From positions 173,384 to 237,383 of the forward strand of contig CAJJDP010000119.1 of assembly GCA_905182995.1 (NCBI GenBank): a stretch of DNA of 64,000 nt, read 5' to 3'. This DNA is from Paramecium octaurelia. Taxonomy: Eukaryota; Ciliophora; Oligohymenophorea; Peniculida; Parameciidae. Shown here one piece after another: positions 14,535 to 34,250 of this stretch (position 1 is the first letter of the stretch; each line of letters starts with the position of its first letter). A program made the translations under genes and the position numbers. The notes beneath the pieces are model-generated. The model was given only the letters and a program-made list of their open reading frames with translations. It had not been told where the DNA came from and ran no database searches.

Positions 14535-16437
14535 ATGATGATCAAATGTGTATTCATTATCGGATTCGATAAGCTTATCAAAAAGGGATATGTCACGAAT
14601 GGGAAACCAAATATCCATGAGATAATAGACTACGCAAGTAAAATAAAATTTAAATTTAGACAAATTGCAATAGTTTGGCAGATTATAATAGGTGCAGGAA
14701 CCTTGTGATATTAGACATGAATTGGATCAATTGAAAGATGAAATAAGTAAATTAACACAATAGATCCATTATAATAATTCAATAATGTAATGATTATGAT
14801 CTAAAAGCTAAGACAACGTCAGACTCAAAGAAGTCACGATCGACTAATACAAAATGTGTCTCCTATATATGATGACCGAAAGAGATCGGCTTCACTTGGA
14901 TTCAAACAGTAGTAATAATTGGTACAAAAAAAGTCGAAGGAGATAACTCCAAAGGTTACGGAAACAACACCTCAAAGCATTAATTAGATACACATAACGA
15001 TCTCTAAACATCATTTAGATGACACAGAGATCAAATCTGTTATGAGAGACAATCTAATAAAAGATAAACCTCCAAAACCAATGAAAGTTACTTCGGAGAA
15101 TCCTTAGAAGAAGAGTCACTTTGCTGATTACCAGCACACCGATACAGAAGAGCCCCCCATATTCGAAGACACAGACAGATATCCAGTCAGAGATAATTAT
15201 ATTCCACAATACATATAATATTCATAACATAGCCAACAATCCTTATAATAATAATAATAATTCTTATAATAATCTTAAGTATCCTCATAATCAAATACTA
15301 AACAAAGTGATCAAATTACACAGAATACGCATAACACCAATTAAACATTTGCACAACCTCAATCAAGTTAAAAATAATTATTGCAAACTTCTAAATCCTC
15401 TCATGGTCAACAAAGATCCCCAAATAGATCTCCAAAATTTAAATACTCATAAAAGTAATAATTCAAGAAGAATCTAGAAACTGTGCAGGAAGAGAACTCA
15501 CAATCTTATATGAAATAACAAAGTAGTCACTCTGCTTCCTCAAAAGGGAGAGCATCTCATAGATAAACCAAAACCCAGTCAAACACTCAGGCAGTATCCA
15601 AAATCAAAGCATTGCTTGATTAGGATAAGAAATTGCATAAACAACATCTATAAGATATAGCGAGTGAAAGAAACTCCGTTACCAACTCTTTTATAAATTC
15701 ATCAGAAAAATTAAAAATGATGCATTAAGAATATCTATCTGAAAACAATAAGTTATCTACTCAAGAATTGAATGAATCTATTCATAAAAGAGCTATCTCT
15801 AATAGTAGTTTTTATAAACAATAGTAATAACAAATGTCACCATAATTAGATTATGAACCAAAGTTAATGGGACAGGCTCAATATAATTAATTACAAGGCT
15901 CCATTTCAATGACCAACTCAAATAGAGGAAGCAGCTTTCTGGGGAATCACTAAATTTAAGATAATATCTTGATTTATAGCAAATACAAACAGTAGATCTT
16001 GGATCAATACTCACCAAAAGTAAATTATCACTATCGACCATCAAGTGTGGGAAAGCAGCAAGAAAGTGACTTGAAACGATCTGAAGATTTCAACAGAAGT
16101 TCTGTGAGTAGCACCTTCTCTATGTTCAATCCGAATGAAGAATTAAAGACATTCTTTTAGAATGATTTCTTGGAAAGGAAGAGATTCACTCAACAGGGAT
16201 ATAGTGACATGATGAAACAAGTAAGAGATGTATCAATTTATGTAGTCCTCCTTGAATTCATCGCAAGAACACAACTAGCATCATAGCAAATACATAACGG
16301 CAAGTTAGATTGAGGATCAATAAAATTATAGTAAAAATCTATATAGTCCCCAATAATATTAAAATGTTGATAAATCTAATGTGTTCAATAATAATCGATT
16401 AAGTGTAACAAGAATACTAAATAATTCATAAATATGA
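14535..16437 (+). CDS. Gln/Ser-rich disordered protein with N-terminal coiled coil
   Basis: ATG at 14535 (an in-frame ATG follows at 14538) and TGA at 16435-16437. Introns at 14638-14659, 14787-14812 and 16221-16245 give 609 aa in frame. The first 80 residues are ordered and end in a coiled coil (RHELDQLKDEISKLTQQIHY). The rest is low-complexity Gln, Ser, Asn and Lys, with a poly-Gln run encoded by TAA repeats near 15240-15290. A second short coiled coil lies near residue 400 (DKKLHKQHLQDIASERNSV). Such architecture is common in ciliate centrosomal, basal-body or cytoskeletal scaffold proteins, but no specific family can be claimed. No signal peptide or membrane segment is present. Confidence 0.75.
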
Positions 16438-16461
16438 AATTATATTCGTTTTTTTATTCTA

Positions 16462-18508
16462 ATGAAATTATTATTTATTGCACTCCTAGTGCTAGGAAAT
16501 ACATAATGGATTACATCGTATTAGGCATTCCAATCGGATGAGTTTGACTCCTTGGATGGTATATACAAAATTAACATCAAGGCTGGGTGATCTAAAATTA
16601 ATTCGAAGCAACTACAGACATAATCACAAAATGTAGTGGTAAGAATATAGTTGGAGGACTCAAGACCTTTGGGACGAAAAGCACAGCAACTAAATTAATA
16701 AAGATACCACCTCATTATAAATTAAAGTTCAATCTGCAACTGTGGAAGTATAGAAATTACAATCTAATTCAACTAGAATAGGAGAATGGGAAAACGATGT
16801 ATTTTCAGTTTATGTTGATGGAGTTCCCTGGGAAATGAAATGGGGATTTACAGAAGGTGGAATTCGTTTATGTGGAGGATAGGAATAAAAAAGTAGTGAC
16901 AAAGTTTTCGATGTTGAATTTGATATACTTCATAATTCACCTACAGTTACAACCGTTTTGGCTACTACTTCTTAAGGGAAAGCAGACGTCTAGGCTTGGG
17001 GATTTAGATAAATGAAGATATCATTTATTCCATGTCCATCAGAGTGTGGCATATGTCATAATGATAAAGTATAAGAATGCAAACATTGGAATCAAGAGGC
17101 TTTGAGTTGGTTCCATGTAGATACCAAATTAGAAGGCTGGAAATTAGAGAATGGAAAACCTAAGGGATATGAATGTTCTGGTATTGTGGTTTTTGGGGGA
17201 TACGAAAATATTGGTGCTAAAGCTTTATTGTCAAATACATTTACTAACATGGTGCCTCATAGTAAAGTGATGGTTAAATTTACTTTTTGGAAGGTAAAAT
17301 TACAATTTATTTAGATTGATTTATGGGATAATGAAGAATTCTACGTGAAAATTGATGATAAGTAAGTCTAAAAATTGGCATTCTAAAAAACAGATGGAAT
17401 TGACTTATGCGGAGCGTAAATTTATGAGTATTTCTAGTTAATAAATAAACCCTGGTTATGGAGAGAAAATTGTATCTATTGAGATTATTTAAAAACATTC
17501 AAGTCCAACTTTAACTATTTCATTTACTACTTCATTGAAGAATGACCCTGATGAACAATCATGGGGAGTACGTGACTTCTTTTTATTTGCTGCATAATGT
17601 ACTAAATTCTGTGATGAATGTGTTGGAACTGCAGAAAATGAATGTACTAGATGTTAGCCAACACACATATTGTAAGATGGAAAATGTGTTAACAAAAATG
17701 AATGGTATATCTTATCTAAAGAGTTCTTTACTCCTGAGTAATTTAATAAAGTAGATGGATGGACATTTTAAGATGTTGATCCTGCTGGTCCCAATCCACC
17801 ATTCACTAAATGTGGTGATTTAGGATTAGTTGGTGGTTACTTAGCTTTTGGAAAAGTATATCTAATAATTTTCATTTTAGAAAACTACGGTTTAAAAAGT
17901 GTTTAACTTACCCAAACATGACTTTATTAGAATTAGAGCTACAGTGTATAAGATTGATCAATGGGATGGAGAAGAGTTGACTATGTATGTTGATAACCAA
18001 GAATTCTGGAGTCAATTCTTAGGATGGAATGATCCTGGTTAAAGTGATATTTGTGGTAATCAGAATGGAAATTGGAAAGAAAGAATTATGAATATAGATA
18101 AAATCATCCCTCATTCTTAATCGGAGTTAATTGTGGATTTCAAAAGCACTCTTTAAAAAACTGCAGATGAGGCTTCTTGGGGATTTAGAGAGTTTTTATT
18201 GTTATATTCGCCATTAAAAGAATGCATTGAAGTCTTTAGTGAGTGTAATTATAAAGGTAAATCCCAGAAGGTTTGTGACAATCTTGAATCTCTTAAAGAT
18301 GTATTTAATAGATGCTATATAGTCATAAATAGATTTTGATATCAAATCAATCAAAATCCCAGAAGGCTTGAAAATTACAGGTTTTAAGAACCCTGGATTC
18401 AAAGGAGACAGAGTAGAATATGAAACCAATCAAGAATGTATTGATAAAATTGAATTTTCATTGATTTAAAAGTAATTAACGGGAAATCTGAAATATATAA
18501 ATAAATGA
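16462..18508 (+). CDS. secreted Cys-rich protein with repeated domains
   Basis: Introns at 16559-16581, 16748-16776, 17294-17314, 17416-17437, 17856-17880 and 18301-18322 give 634 aa exactly. It begins with a signal peptide (MKLLFIALLVLGNTQWI). The mature protein contains three copies of a unit of about 180 residues. Each has a GW motif, a Cys-Gly/Ser-Gly block then a Gly-Gly, a helix/strand block ending WKI or YKID before W-[ED] (KLKFNLQLWKIGEWE; IRIRATVYKIDQWDGE), an [IL]CG motif, and a closing W-G-[FV]-R. Cys-rich spacers (CPSECGICHND; CTKFCDECVGTAENEC) lie between units. No transmembrane anchor is visible, so a secreted or surface role is inferred. I do not know a described function; ciliates encode many related repeat proteins. 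Confidence 0.85.
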
Positions 18509-18925
18509 TCGAAATGTATATGAAAATAATTCTATGATAATTAATCACTATAAATTCAATTATTATTACTTTGGTTTTTTGAATTAAATAAATGCTTAGG
18601 TAGATGAATTTAGATCAAAAATTATTTTGAAATTTATAAATTGAATATTAATTGAACCTCTTTTATGAATGGATTACAATTTTTAGATACTCTAGATTTT
18701 AGGATTATAAATTAATGTCTCTCTCTAAGAGAATTGAAGTATTAGATATGTGAAAGATGGAACAATAATAAATGATACTTTGGTTTTGATATGTAAGTGA
18801 ATAGATTTAATTAAATAGGCAAAATGATCCCAATATTTAAGTGAAATTATGCTAAAAGTGGATCTAGAGTATGCTAAGATTGAGCTTTCTATAAATATTT
18901 TATATATGGAAGACTTATGAGTTAA
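18509..18925. other. convergent intergenic region
   Basis: About 420 bp lie between the convergent stops of the secreted repeat protein and the small minus-strand gene. A 36-codon ATG frame at 18665 (+) ends in TGA and has no support. Nothing else is visible. Confidence 0.45.
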
Positions 18926-19408
18926 TCAATATCTGTGAGTTATTGTTGCGAATATATTATCATTTGAATAAAGATCAATTTATTTCTGTCTGCTCTTAAT
19001 TGATTGTAGCTCCTGTTCTTTCAGATTTGCTGATGTAATTTAGTTGACCTTTTATTGCAGAATTTCATTCTAAAATGTATGTTTTTTTAGGCTTCTATTT
19101 GTTCTTGAAGATGGGACAACCTAACTCTCTATTGCATGTTAAATGTATGGTGTTTTAGGAAATTTATCTTTTTTATTGAGATGCTAACTGAATTTTCTTT
19201 ATTTGATATAAGGAGATTGCTATTTATGCAATTGATTTCTCTCTGTCCTGTAACCAAACTCATCTGGAATTATATTGTCAGTTTAAATTAGCTTTGAATT
19301 TGTAGCTTTAAGAATCTCATCATATGACTTTTTCTCTGTTTATTCATCTCTTCTTAAAAATAGAGTTATTGCTTTCTTATTCAAACTTATGGATCCAGTT
19401 TTAGACAT
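18926..19408 (-). CDS. small basic unidentified protein
   Basis: This is an uninterrupted frame of 161 codons from ATG 19408 to TGA 18926-18928, using many TAA/TAG as Gln. The protein is basic and polar: MSKTGSISLNKKAITLFLRR at the start, a central Gln/Lys/Ser-rich part, and a probable short helix near the end (TSANLKEQELQSIKSRQK). There is no signal peptide or membrane segment. The composition is balanced rather than AT-driven, which supports real coding. The function is unknown. Confidence 0.65.
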
Positions 19409-20255
19409 AATTTCTTAAAAATGTCTTATTGATCGAGAATACGAAAAAACTCTTTTGGGTTCCTCGAATACTTGTTTTACTATTTAATGCTGATGATACC
19501 CAAAAAATCTCTGCTTATTATTATTCCTATTTAGCAAGATCTTAAGCTTGTTTTTTCTTTGTGAGATAACTTCTTAATCAAAATCAAAAATCATTAATTA
19601 TATAACTCATGATTTGAAGTTAATTAAAAATTTTTGTTATCACCTAAGTTAATAACTTAAAATCTTTAAACTCTAAATTTTTTGAGATTCTTATTAGGTT
19701 AGTCTTAATTATCAACATCAAAATCAGTTTCACAAGACCTTACTTATCATGGATGATAAAATTGAATTGTGATTAAATCATAATAATAATATAATATAAA
19801 TGTATAAGTTTTTCATCTAATTATTGAATTAATCAACTAATCTGATGATTATATCTTATTGATTGAATGATTTTTATTCAAGGAATAATCAATAATGTAT
19901 TAAGGTAAAGGAATAAAGTATTTCTTTGATGTAATTTAAATAGAATAGGATGAAGAATAAGATAAAATGTTAAGATTAAATATAATAATACATAGATAGA
20001 AAACACAACTTTATTTGAATTGTAGAATTATTTAAAGGAATACTCAAATCCACAAATTATAATAAATAAAATTAATTAAGTGATATATTGATCGTCAGAT
20101 TCAACCATTTGATTGAGTTGCAATACGTAAGTATATTGTTCAGATTAATCAATAAATTTATAGTTAATATACTGAAAGAATGCCTTTGTAAATAAAATTT
20201 ATTTGAATATAAACAAAATTAAATCATTAATATGATCAAGAATTAGAATAAATGA
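19409..20255. other. AT-rich intergenic region upstream of a small gene and downstream of the ABC transporter
   Basis: About 850 bp hold overlapping TGA-free stretches on both strands (for example + from 19894). None can be spliced into a consistent protein and none shows a motif. The right part abuts the ABC transporter stop at 20256. I treat it as non-coding. Confidence 0.4.
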
Positions 20256-24311
<4,056 letters not shown>

Positions 24312-24670
24312 GGAATTTATTAATAATAATTGATTGACAAACTACTTTAATACCTTGTTATAACACGTAAAATAATTAAATATTATGAATCTTGTCTTTC
24401 CTTAAATATTACTCATTGTATTTTTATTAAATTATTCATAATTATTATATAAAAGGATTATTTTGAATATTTTCAACCTTATTTATCCATTAAAGCGATA
24501 TTATGTATTATGGCCTGTACACTCAAAGGTTACTTGTGTTGAAATATATCCTTATTTAAAATGGAAGGTCAATGTTTCTATTTTATTGGAATTTTCTGAT
24601 AAAATTAAGAATTCAGTTACAGAAACGATTAAATAATAAATAATAAATCAAACTCATAATTTATATATAA
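24312..24670. other. divergent intergenic region
   Basis: This short AT-rich spacer lies between the start codons of the ABC transporter (-) and the PKA regulatory subunit (+) and presumably carries both promoters. No recognisable motif beyond high AT content. Confidence 0.5.
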
Positions 24671-25840
24671 ATGAATAATAAGGAGAGAATTACAAGGTAC
24701 AAAGAAAAAGTAAATGATGTAATACAGAAAATGATATACGAACTCTTTAAATCTTAACCTGAAAACTACGTAAGTGATGAATTTATCATAGATCGATTGG
24801 ATGATCCAATACCTTGAATCTGTTAAGTTTCAATCAAGCAAAGCCTTTTCGACCAAGATTGCTATTGAATACAATCTCTCCTCTGAGGAAGAAGAGAATG
24901 AGGAAGTTGATGAATTGCCATTGCCAGCCAAAAATGCTAAAACCTTTAGAAGTTCTGTTAGTGCAGAAGTCTTTGGAGTTCATAACAAGAAGGAAAACTT
25001 CATACCAAGAGTCATTCCTAAAACTGAAGAATAGAAGCAATAAATTTTAGAGAAATTGATGAAAGTGTTTATGTTCTAAGCCCTCGGCCAACATGAATAA
25101 GAAATAGTTGTAAATGCCATGGAAGAAAAACATTACACCAAAGATGACTGGGTGATTACTCAAGGGGATGACGGAGCTGAACTCTACATTGTCTTTTCAG
25201 GCGAACTGGATTGTGTTAGAAAAATGAAACCTACAGATCCTGAACCTAAATTCCTAAAGAAATATAAACCTGGTGATATGTTCGGAGAATTGTCTCTCCT
25301 CTATAATTCCCCAAGAGCAGCCTCTATTTAAGCAAAGGAGGATTCAGTTCTCTTTGCATTAGACAGAAGCACCTTCAATAACATTGTCAAAGATGCTACT
25401 ATAAAAAAGAGACTGTAATATGAGGAGGTTCTGTCAAAAGTTGAATTGCTACAATCCATGGAAGCTTATGAAAAGACATAGATTTGTGATGGCTTGAAAG
25501 AGTAAGCCTATTAGAAAGGAGAAGTAATTATTCAAGAAGGGGAGGAAGGAGATAAATTTTATATGGTTGCAGAAGGAACTTTAGCTGCTTATAAAGATAT
25601 CAACGGGTAACAAGTAGAAGTCTTACGCTATCAAACAGGTGACTATTTCGGAGAATTAGCATTAATACATAAATTACCAAGACAGGCTACAATAATAGCT
25701 GAAGTATTTATGATAAAATTACATAGACTTAATGTGTGGTAGTTTTTTTAGATAGTAATTCGTTTTTGAGATTGCTTGGACCAGTAGAAGATATTCTAAG
25801 GAGAAATGCAGAAACCTATAAAAAATTTATTTAAAATTGA
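24671..25840 (+). CDS. cAMP-dependent protein kinase regulatory subunit
   Basis: Introns at 24770-24791 and 25704-25726 give 374 aa exactly. Residues 10-50 resemble an RII-type dimerisation/docking helix pair (NDVIQKMIYELFKSQPENYI). An acidic linker leads to an inhibitor-like segment KTFRSSVSAEVFG, comparable to the RII autophosphorylation site, so a phosphorylatable serine may replace a pseudosubstrate alanine. Two cyclic-nucleotide domains follow. Their phosphate-binding cassettes are FGELSLLYNSPRAASI and FGELALIHKLPRQATI, both with the Glu and Arg needed for cAMP. The C-terminal helix contains FLRLLGPVEDILRRNAETY. The protein holds the kinase catalytic subunit inactive until cAMP binds. 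In ciliates this pathway controls swimming speed. Both sites look competent. Confidence 0.95.
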
Positions 25841-26462
25841 TGATTCTAAAATATTATTTGACATCAATATATTATGCAAACGTATAGCTATTCTAAATCA
25901 TTTGTTTCCTAATCTATATTCAATGTCATTATGTTAAGTGGATAATGAGTATTATGCATCTTACACTTTTTTTTTAGTTTCATATATTGAAGAATAAATT
26001 AATTAAAGACACCCGATTACTCATGCAATAATGATTCTTTTATGATCTTTGGGTCTTAAATAAGTAATCCAATTCAATAATTATTAAATTTTAAATCTAA
26101 TTTTCTTATAATTCGACATTGCAAGAGTTGTTATTAATAAATCTTTCTTTATTAATTATAAAGCAAAGGAGTGAGTGCGAATTTTATCCATAATTTGAGC
26201 TTTGATAGTAATATTTCGATATGTTAAATTCATGAGGATAATGTTTTTAGTCTCTTAACATTTATCTTTATAAGTCTAATCTAATTATTTGTTTATGATC
26301 TTTAAAAGATATTCTTTAAAGACTATTGTCAGAGATCTAATAATTTGAAGAAATAAGGAGGTAATTAAAAATTGGAATTAATACAATCCTCCTCGTTTTT
26401 ATTACAAACTACTATCATTCATTATATGGTCAACATGAATATTATTACCACGTAATTTGACT
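25841..26462. other. AT-rich region without a supported gene
   Basis: About 620 bp of very AT-rich DNA follow the PKA subunit stop. All frames are interrupted or give AT-driven composition, and I see no motif or structural RNA. Confidence 0.45.
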
Positions 26463-26942
26463 TCAAAAATAAGAATTTAAACAATAGAAGTCACTCTATT
26501 ATTTATTACTTAATGTTAGAATAAACAATAAAATTTATTGCAATCCAAGTTTTTTCAAAATTTCTATCTGGCTGTTAATTTTCATTTAACATTTCGTTTA
26601 GCCTTCTAAATTGTTCTTAAGCAAAGAGTAGCTGTACTATTCACAATACTTTTTATTCATTATTGATAAATACTAACAATCTATTACAGTATTGCTTTTT
26701 TTATTTTAGGCACAATTCATTGTTGTACTTAAAGTTCTTTGATGATCCACTTAACAGGTGATAATTCTTAAAGAAATATTTAATGAATATTAAGTCGATC
26801 TTTGTTATTAAAAATTAGATATTAGAAAACTGCAAGGCAAATTTTGAAGATTATATTATTTTTTAAGAGTAAGCTTTTGACAGAGTATTCGTATTTTCTC
26901 TTGGATACTAAGATTTCTAACAAATTGATTGAAATAAATCAT
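26463..26942. other. probable coding segment, strand unresolved
   Basis: The minus strand has a TGA-free frame of 160 codons from an ATG at 26942 to TGA at 26463, including the soluble-looking stretch EQYSYSLLKNNLEGQTKCQM. The plus strand can also be read from an ATG at 26513 across two putative introns (26689-26709 of 21 nt and 26758-26794 of 37 nt). That reading gives helical stretches such as KLIEINHFEFAEQLKIL and runs into the G-rich block to a TGA at 27174. Only one strand can be right, and neither shows a known domain. TGA is rare in such AT-rich DNA, so long open frames alone are weak evidence. Confidence 0.3.
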
Positions 26943-27019
26943 TTTGAATTCGCCGAACAATTAAAAATCTTAAAGGTAAACGACTATAAAAATTAGAGAA
27001 GGCAAACGAAATAATTATC

Positions 27020-27920
27020 TTTTTAGTAAGGAGCTTCTAATGATGAGGGATGTGGTCTAGAGTGGGAAACCAAAGATATTTATAGTGTGTGGAGAATTCT
27101 TTGGGTCACATTCGATGGTAGTGTGATTCACATGGTTAGGCGGGTGGGGATGTGTTCTGATGGAGATATAGGGTGATTTAGAAGGAGTGGAATAGTTTGG
27201 GTGGTGAGATAATAGATAATACAATTAATATTTATTATATTAGGAATAATGATTAAATGTGTTTAATAAATAAGATATAATTAAATTTAATTATTACTAA
27301 AGGCAGAGCAAGAGGTGGTTTGAACTGCTAATATCTTATAGATAATGATTAGTTATGAGGTGATTTCATCAAAGATTTAATTTAATTCTTGGAATAGCAT
27401 GTTTGATGCTATTATTCTCGTTTTTGATGAAAAGTACTTGAATATTTGGGAAAGTGATGAAATGGTTTGGTAAGGACATAAACTTGGAGAATTGGGGAAA
27501 TTGAGAAAAAAAATGGGAAAATCAATGAATCTTTAAAGTTATATGAGATTTAAGAGATTTATTGGTTTGAAACTAGTATGAATGATATGTAATAAAATAA
27601 TGGGCGAGGGTGAGAGATGGATTTGGGATGGAAAAAAGAGTGAAAATGGACATGGATGGGATAAAAAATATCTGGAAAATGAGAGTGAAAGAGTGGGAAT
27701 GGGAAATTGAAGTTGGAATGATTTATGGGTGAAGAAAGGATTTGTAGAGAAGGAGGGGAAACAAGAATGGAGTAAGTGGATTATAAAATTAATAAATATA
27801 AGTATGGAAAATAGAAAGATACTGCGGATTATGAAAATAGTACACGAAAAAATGGCATATCATGAGATGGAAAAGAATGATAAAAAAATGAAAGAAAAAG
27901 GAGTGGAAAGTGAGGATTGA
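27020..27920 (+). other. G-rich, C-poor degenerate-looking stretch
   Basis: The plus strand here is purine-rich with many G and very few C; in 27541-27720 I count only about four C. Frames contain fragments such as GERWIWDGKKSENGHGWDKK and KKGFVEKEGKQEWSKW, broken by TGA. Paramecium carries a large family of proteins made of Gly-Lys-Trp-rich, MORN-like repeats whose coding strand is similarly G-rich. A decayed copy of such a gene is my best guess, from memory of that family. There is also an 8-bp inverted repeat (AATAGCAT/ATGCTATT) at 27393-27413 with a 5-nt loop. No intact gene is supported. Confidence 0.4.
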
Positions 27921-28073
27921 TGTATATATATATATTAAATCATGCTAATAATGTATTTGAATTAGGATATTATCTTGATTTATATGTGTGAGTATTTTTT
28001 TGTTATTTTTTTTAAAAAAGAAGAAAGCAGCCATTACACCCAAAAAGTTAAAATATAAATTTAGTAGTTTTAG

Positions 28074-32701
<4,628 letters not shown>

Positions 32702-32807
32702 AATACAATTGCATAATAAAGAAATATATTATATAATTATGTTAACAATTAGATTTTGTTTTTGGGTATTGTCATTCACATTAACAATTATTAATTTAAG
32801 ATTAAAA

Positions 32808-34077
32808 ATGTTAGCAAATTAAGAATTTAGTTGCAGAATTCCACATCACAAAGTTATCAATAAAAAGATCGTCTATGTAGTCATATTCGTATCTCATTCA
32901 TACTGTTCAGCAAAAGTTCAGCATCTCAGATATTCGGATGCTGAAAAACTACACAACAAAATTGATAAGTAACTATAACAATTACGACAATCCGTCAACT
33001 TACCCTCCTTCCCTGGGAAGAAATTGTTTGGTAGTCACAATGACTCGGAATCTGGCATCTTAAGACGTGTAAAATTGATGGTCATTTCATTATTAGAGAT
33101 CTGATCTCCAAGATTATTTCAATCAACTATTAAAGATTGACAAACTGTATTCTCTCCCTTGCTTGAAACAATTACTACCCGACATCAACGATGACAAAAG
33201 TGATCTCGTTTAATATTTGGAAGACAGGTGCTATTTCATTACTAACTCCTAGACCACTATAATAGTATAATTTCATTATCGATTCATATCAACAATTGGA
33301 TATGTTCGTCTTGTACTTCGTGTAAGTCATTGACAACTTCAACAAATCCAAATGGAGATTCAAAACCAGATATTCCGATCTAAGAGACATCCATCAGGCA
33401 CTCAAAGAATAAACCAAAATAGTACTACCTGAATTTCCCAAAAGAAAAATATTTGGCATCACCAATGACGATCCTCAAGAAATTGAAACTAGAAAGTGCA
33501 ATTTATAGGCCTACCTAAATTCACTCTATGCGTATTGAATTACCTTTAAATAGAGTAACCCAGAACTAATGAATTCAGAGATCTTGGATTATTTCATCCA
33601 AAATAGTAGAAGAGAATCCAAAAAACTACAGAAATATGATGAGCAGAAGATCTTACTAAAAATGGTAAATGTTCATCATTCATAGCCAAGAAACTTAAAT
33701 AGAAATAGCAGAAAGAGAAGCAAATCGAACAACTATAGCAAAAACTATTGCACAATAACGAGAATTCCAAAAATGAAATTAATACTACTGATAAATCTAG
33801 ACTTAACTCCATCAAAAGACTACCACGGAAGGGTCTCTTCACAATTAAGGAACAATTGGATAAATTAGAGGACGACAACACAACACTCATCAGATATAGT
33901 TCAATACCATCTAACCCCTTGACTTAATTTGGTCAACTGCTTATCGCCAAACAATCTGACTAAACTTATGAGAAGGCCAATTCAGAACCAGAAATCAACA
34001 ATCAGGACATAGATTTTGAGTAGTTAGATGAGAACGTTCAAACTCAAAATGAAATAGTAACAAAGGATCAAGAATGA
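32808..34077 (+). CDS. tandem PX-domain protein
   Basis: Introns at 33069-33096, 33228-33252, 33537-33560 and 33664-33689 give 388 aa exactly. The first PX-like domain (residues 1-130) has HLRYSDAEKLHNKI, VNLPSFPGKKLFGSH and LQDYFNQLLKI. The second (about 150-275) has WRFKTRYSDLRDIHQALKE, VLPEFPKRKIFG, IETRKCNLQAYLNSLYANPE and SEILDYFI. A basic coiled coil (LKQKQQKEKQIEQLQQKLL) and an acidic disordered tail follow. PX domains bind phosphoinositides, chiefly PI3P, on endosomes; the RYSDLR motif of the second supplies the usual Arg and Tyr, while the first has only RYSDAE. A membrane-trafficking role is inferred. Two PX domains side by side in one protein is uncommon. Confidence 0.87.
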
Positions 34078-34250
34078 TAATGACAATTTTTTCATTTATT
34101 TTTATTGTATTTCCTGAATCTGACGATTATTTAATATATGAATAGATATTTCAATTTATATTGATCACTCATAACAATACAACAATATAATGAGTATTGC
34201 AATCACAATTTAAATTTAATATTAATTCGTCATTTACTAAATTATTATTA

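Noticed and set aside
15121..15477. Asn/Ile-rich 118-codon frame.
   Set aside because: It is a shadow of the Gln-rich coiled-coil protein read in another frame.
27729..27920. Lys/Glu-rich frame MKKGFVEKEGKQEWSKW.
   Set aside because: It sits in the G-rich degenerate block, is isolated by TGA codons and cannot be spliced to flanking coding sequence, so it is treated as a possible pseudogene fragment.
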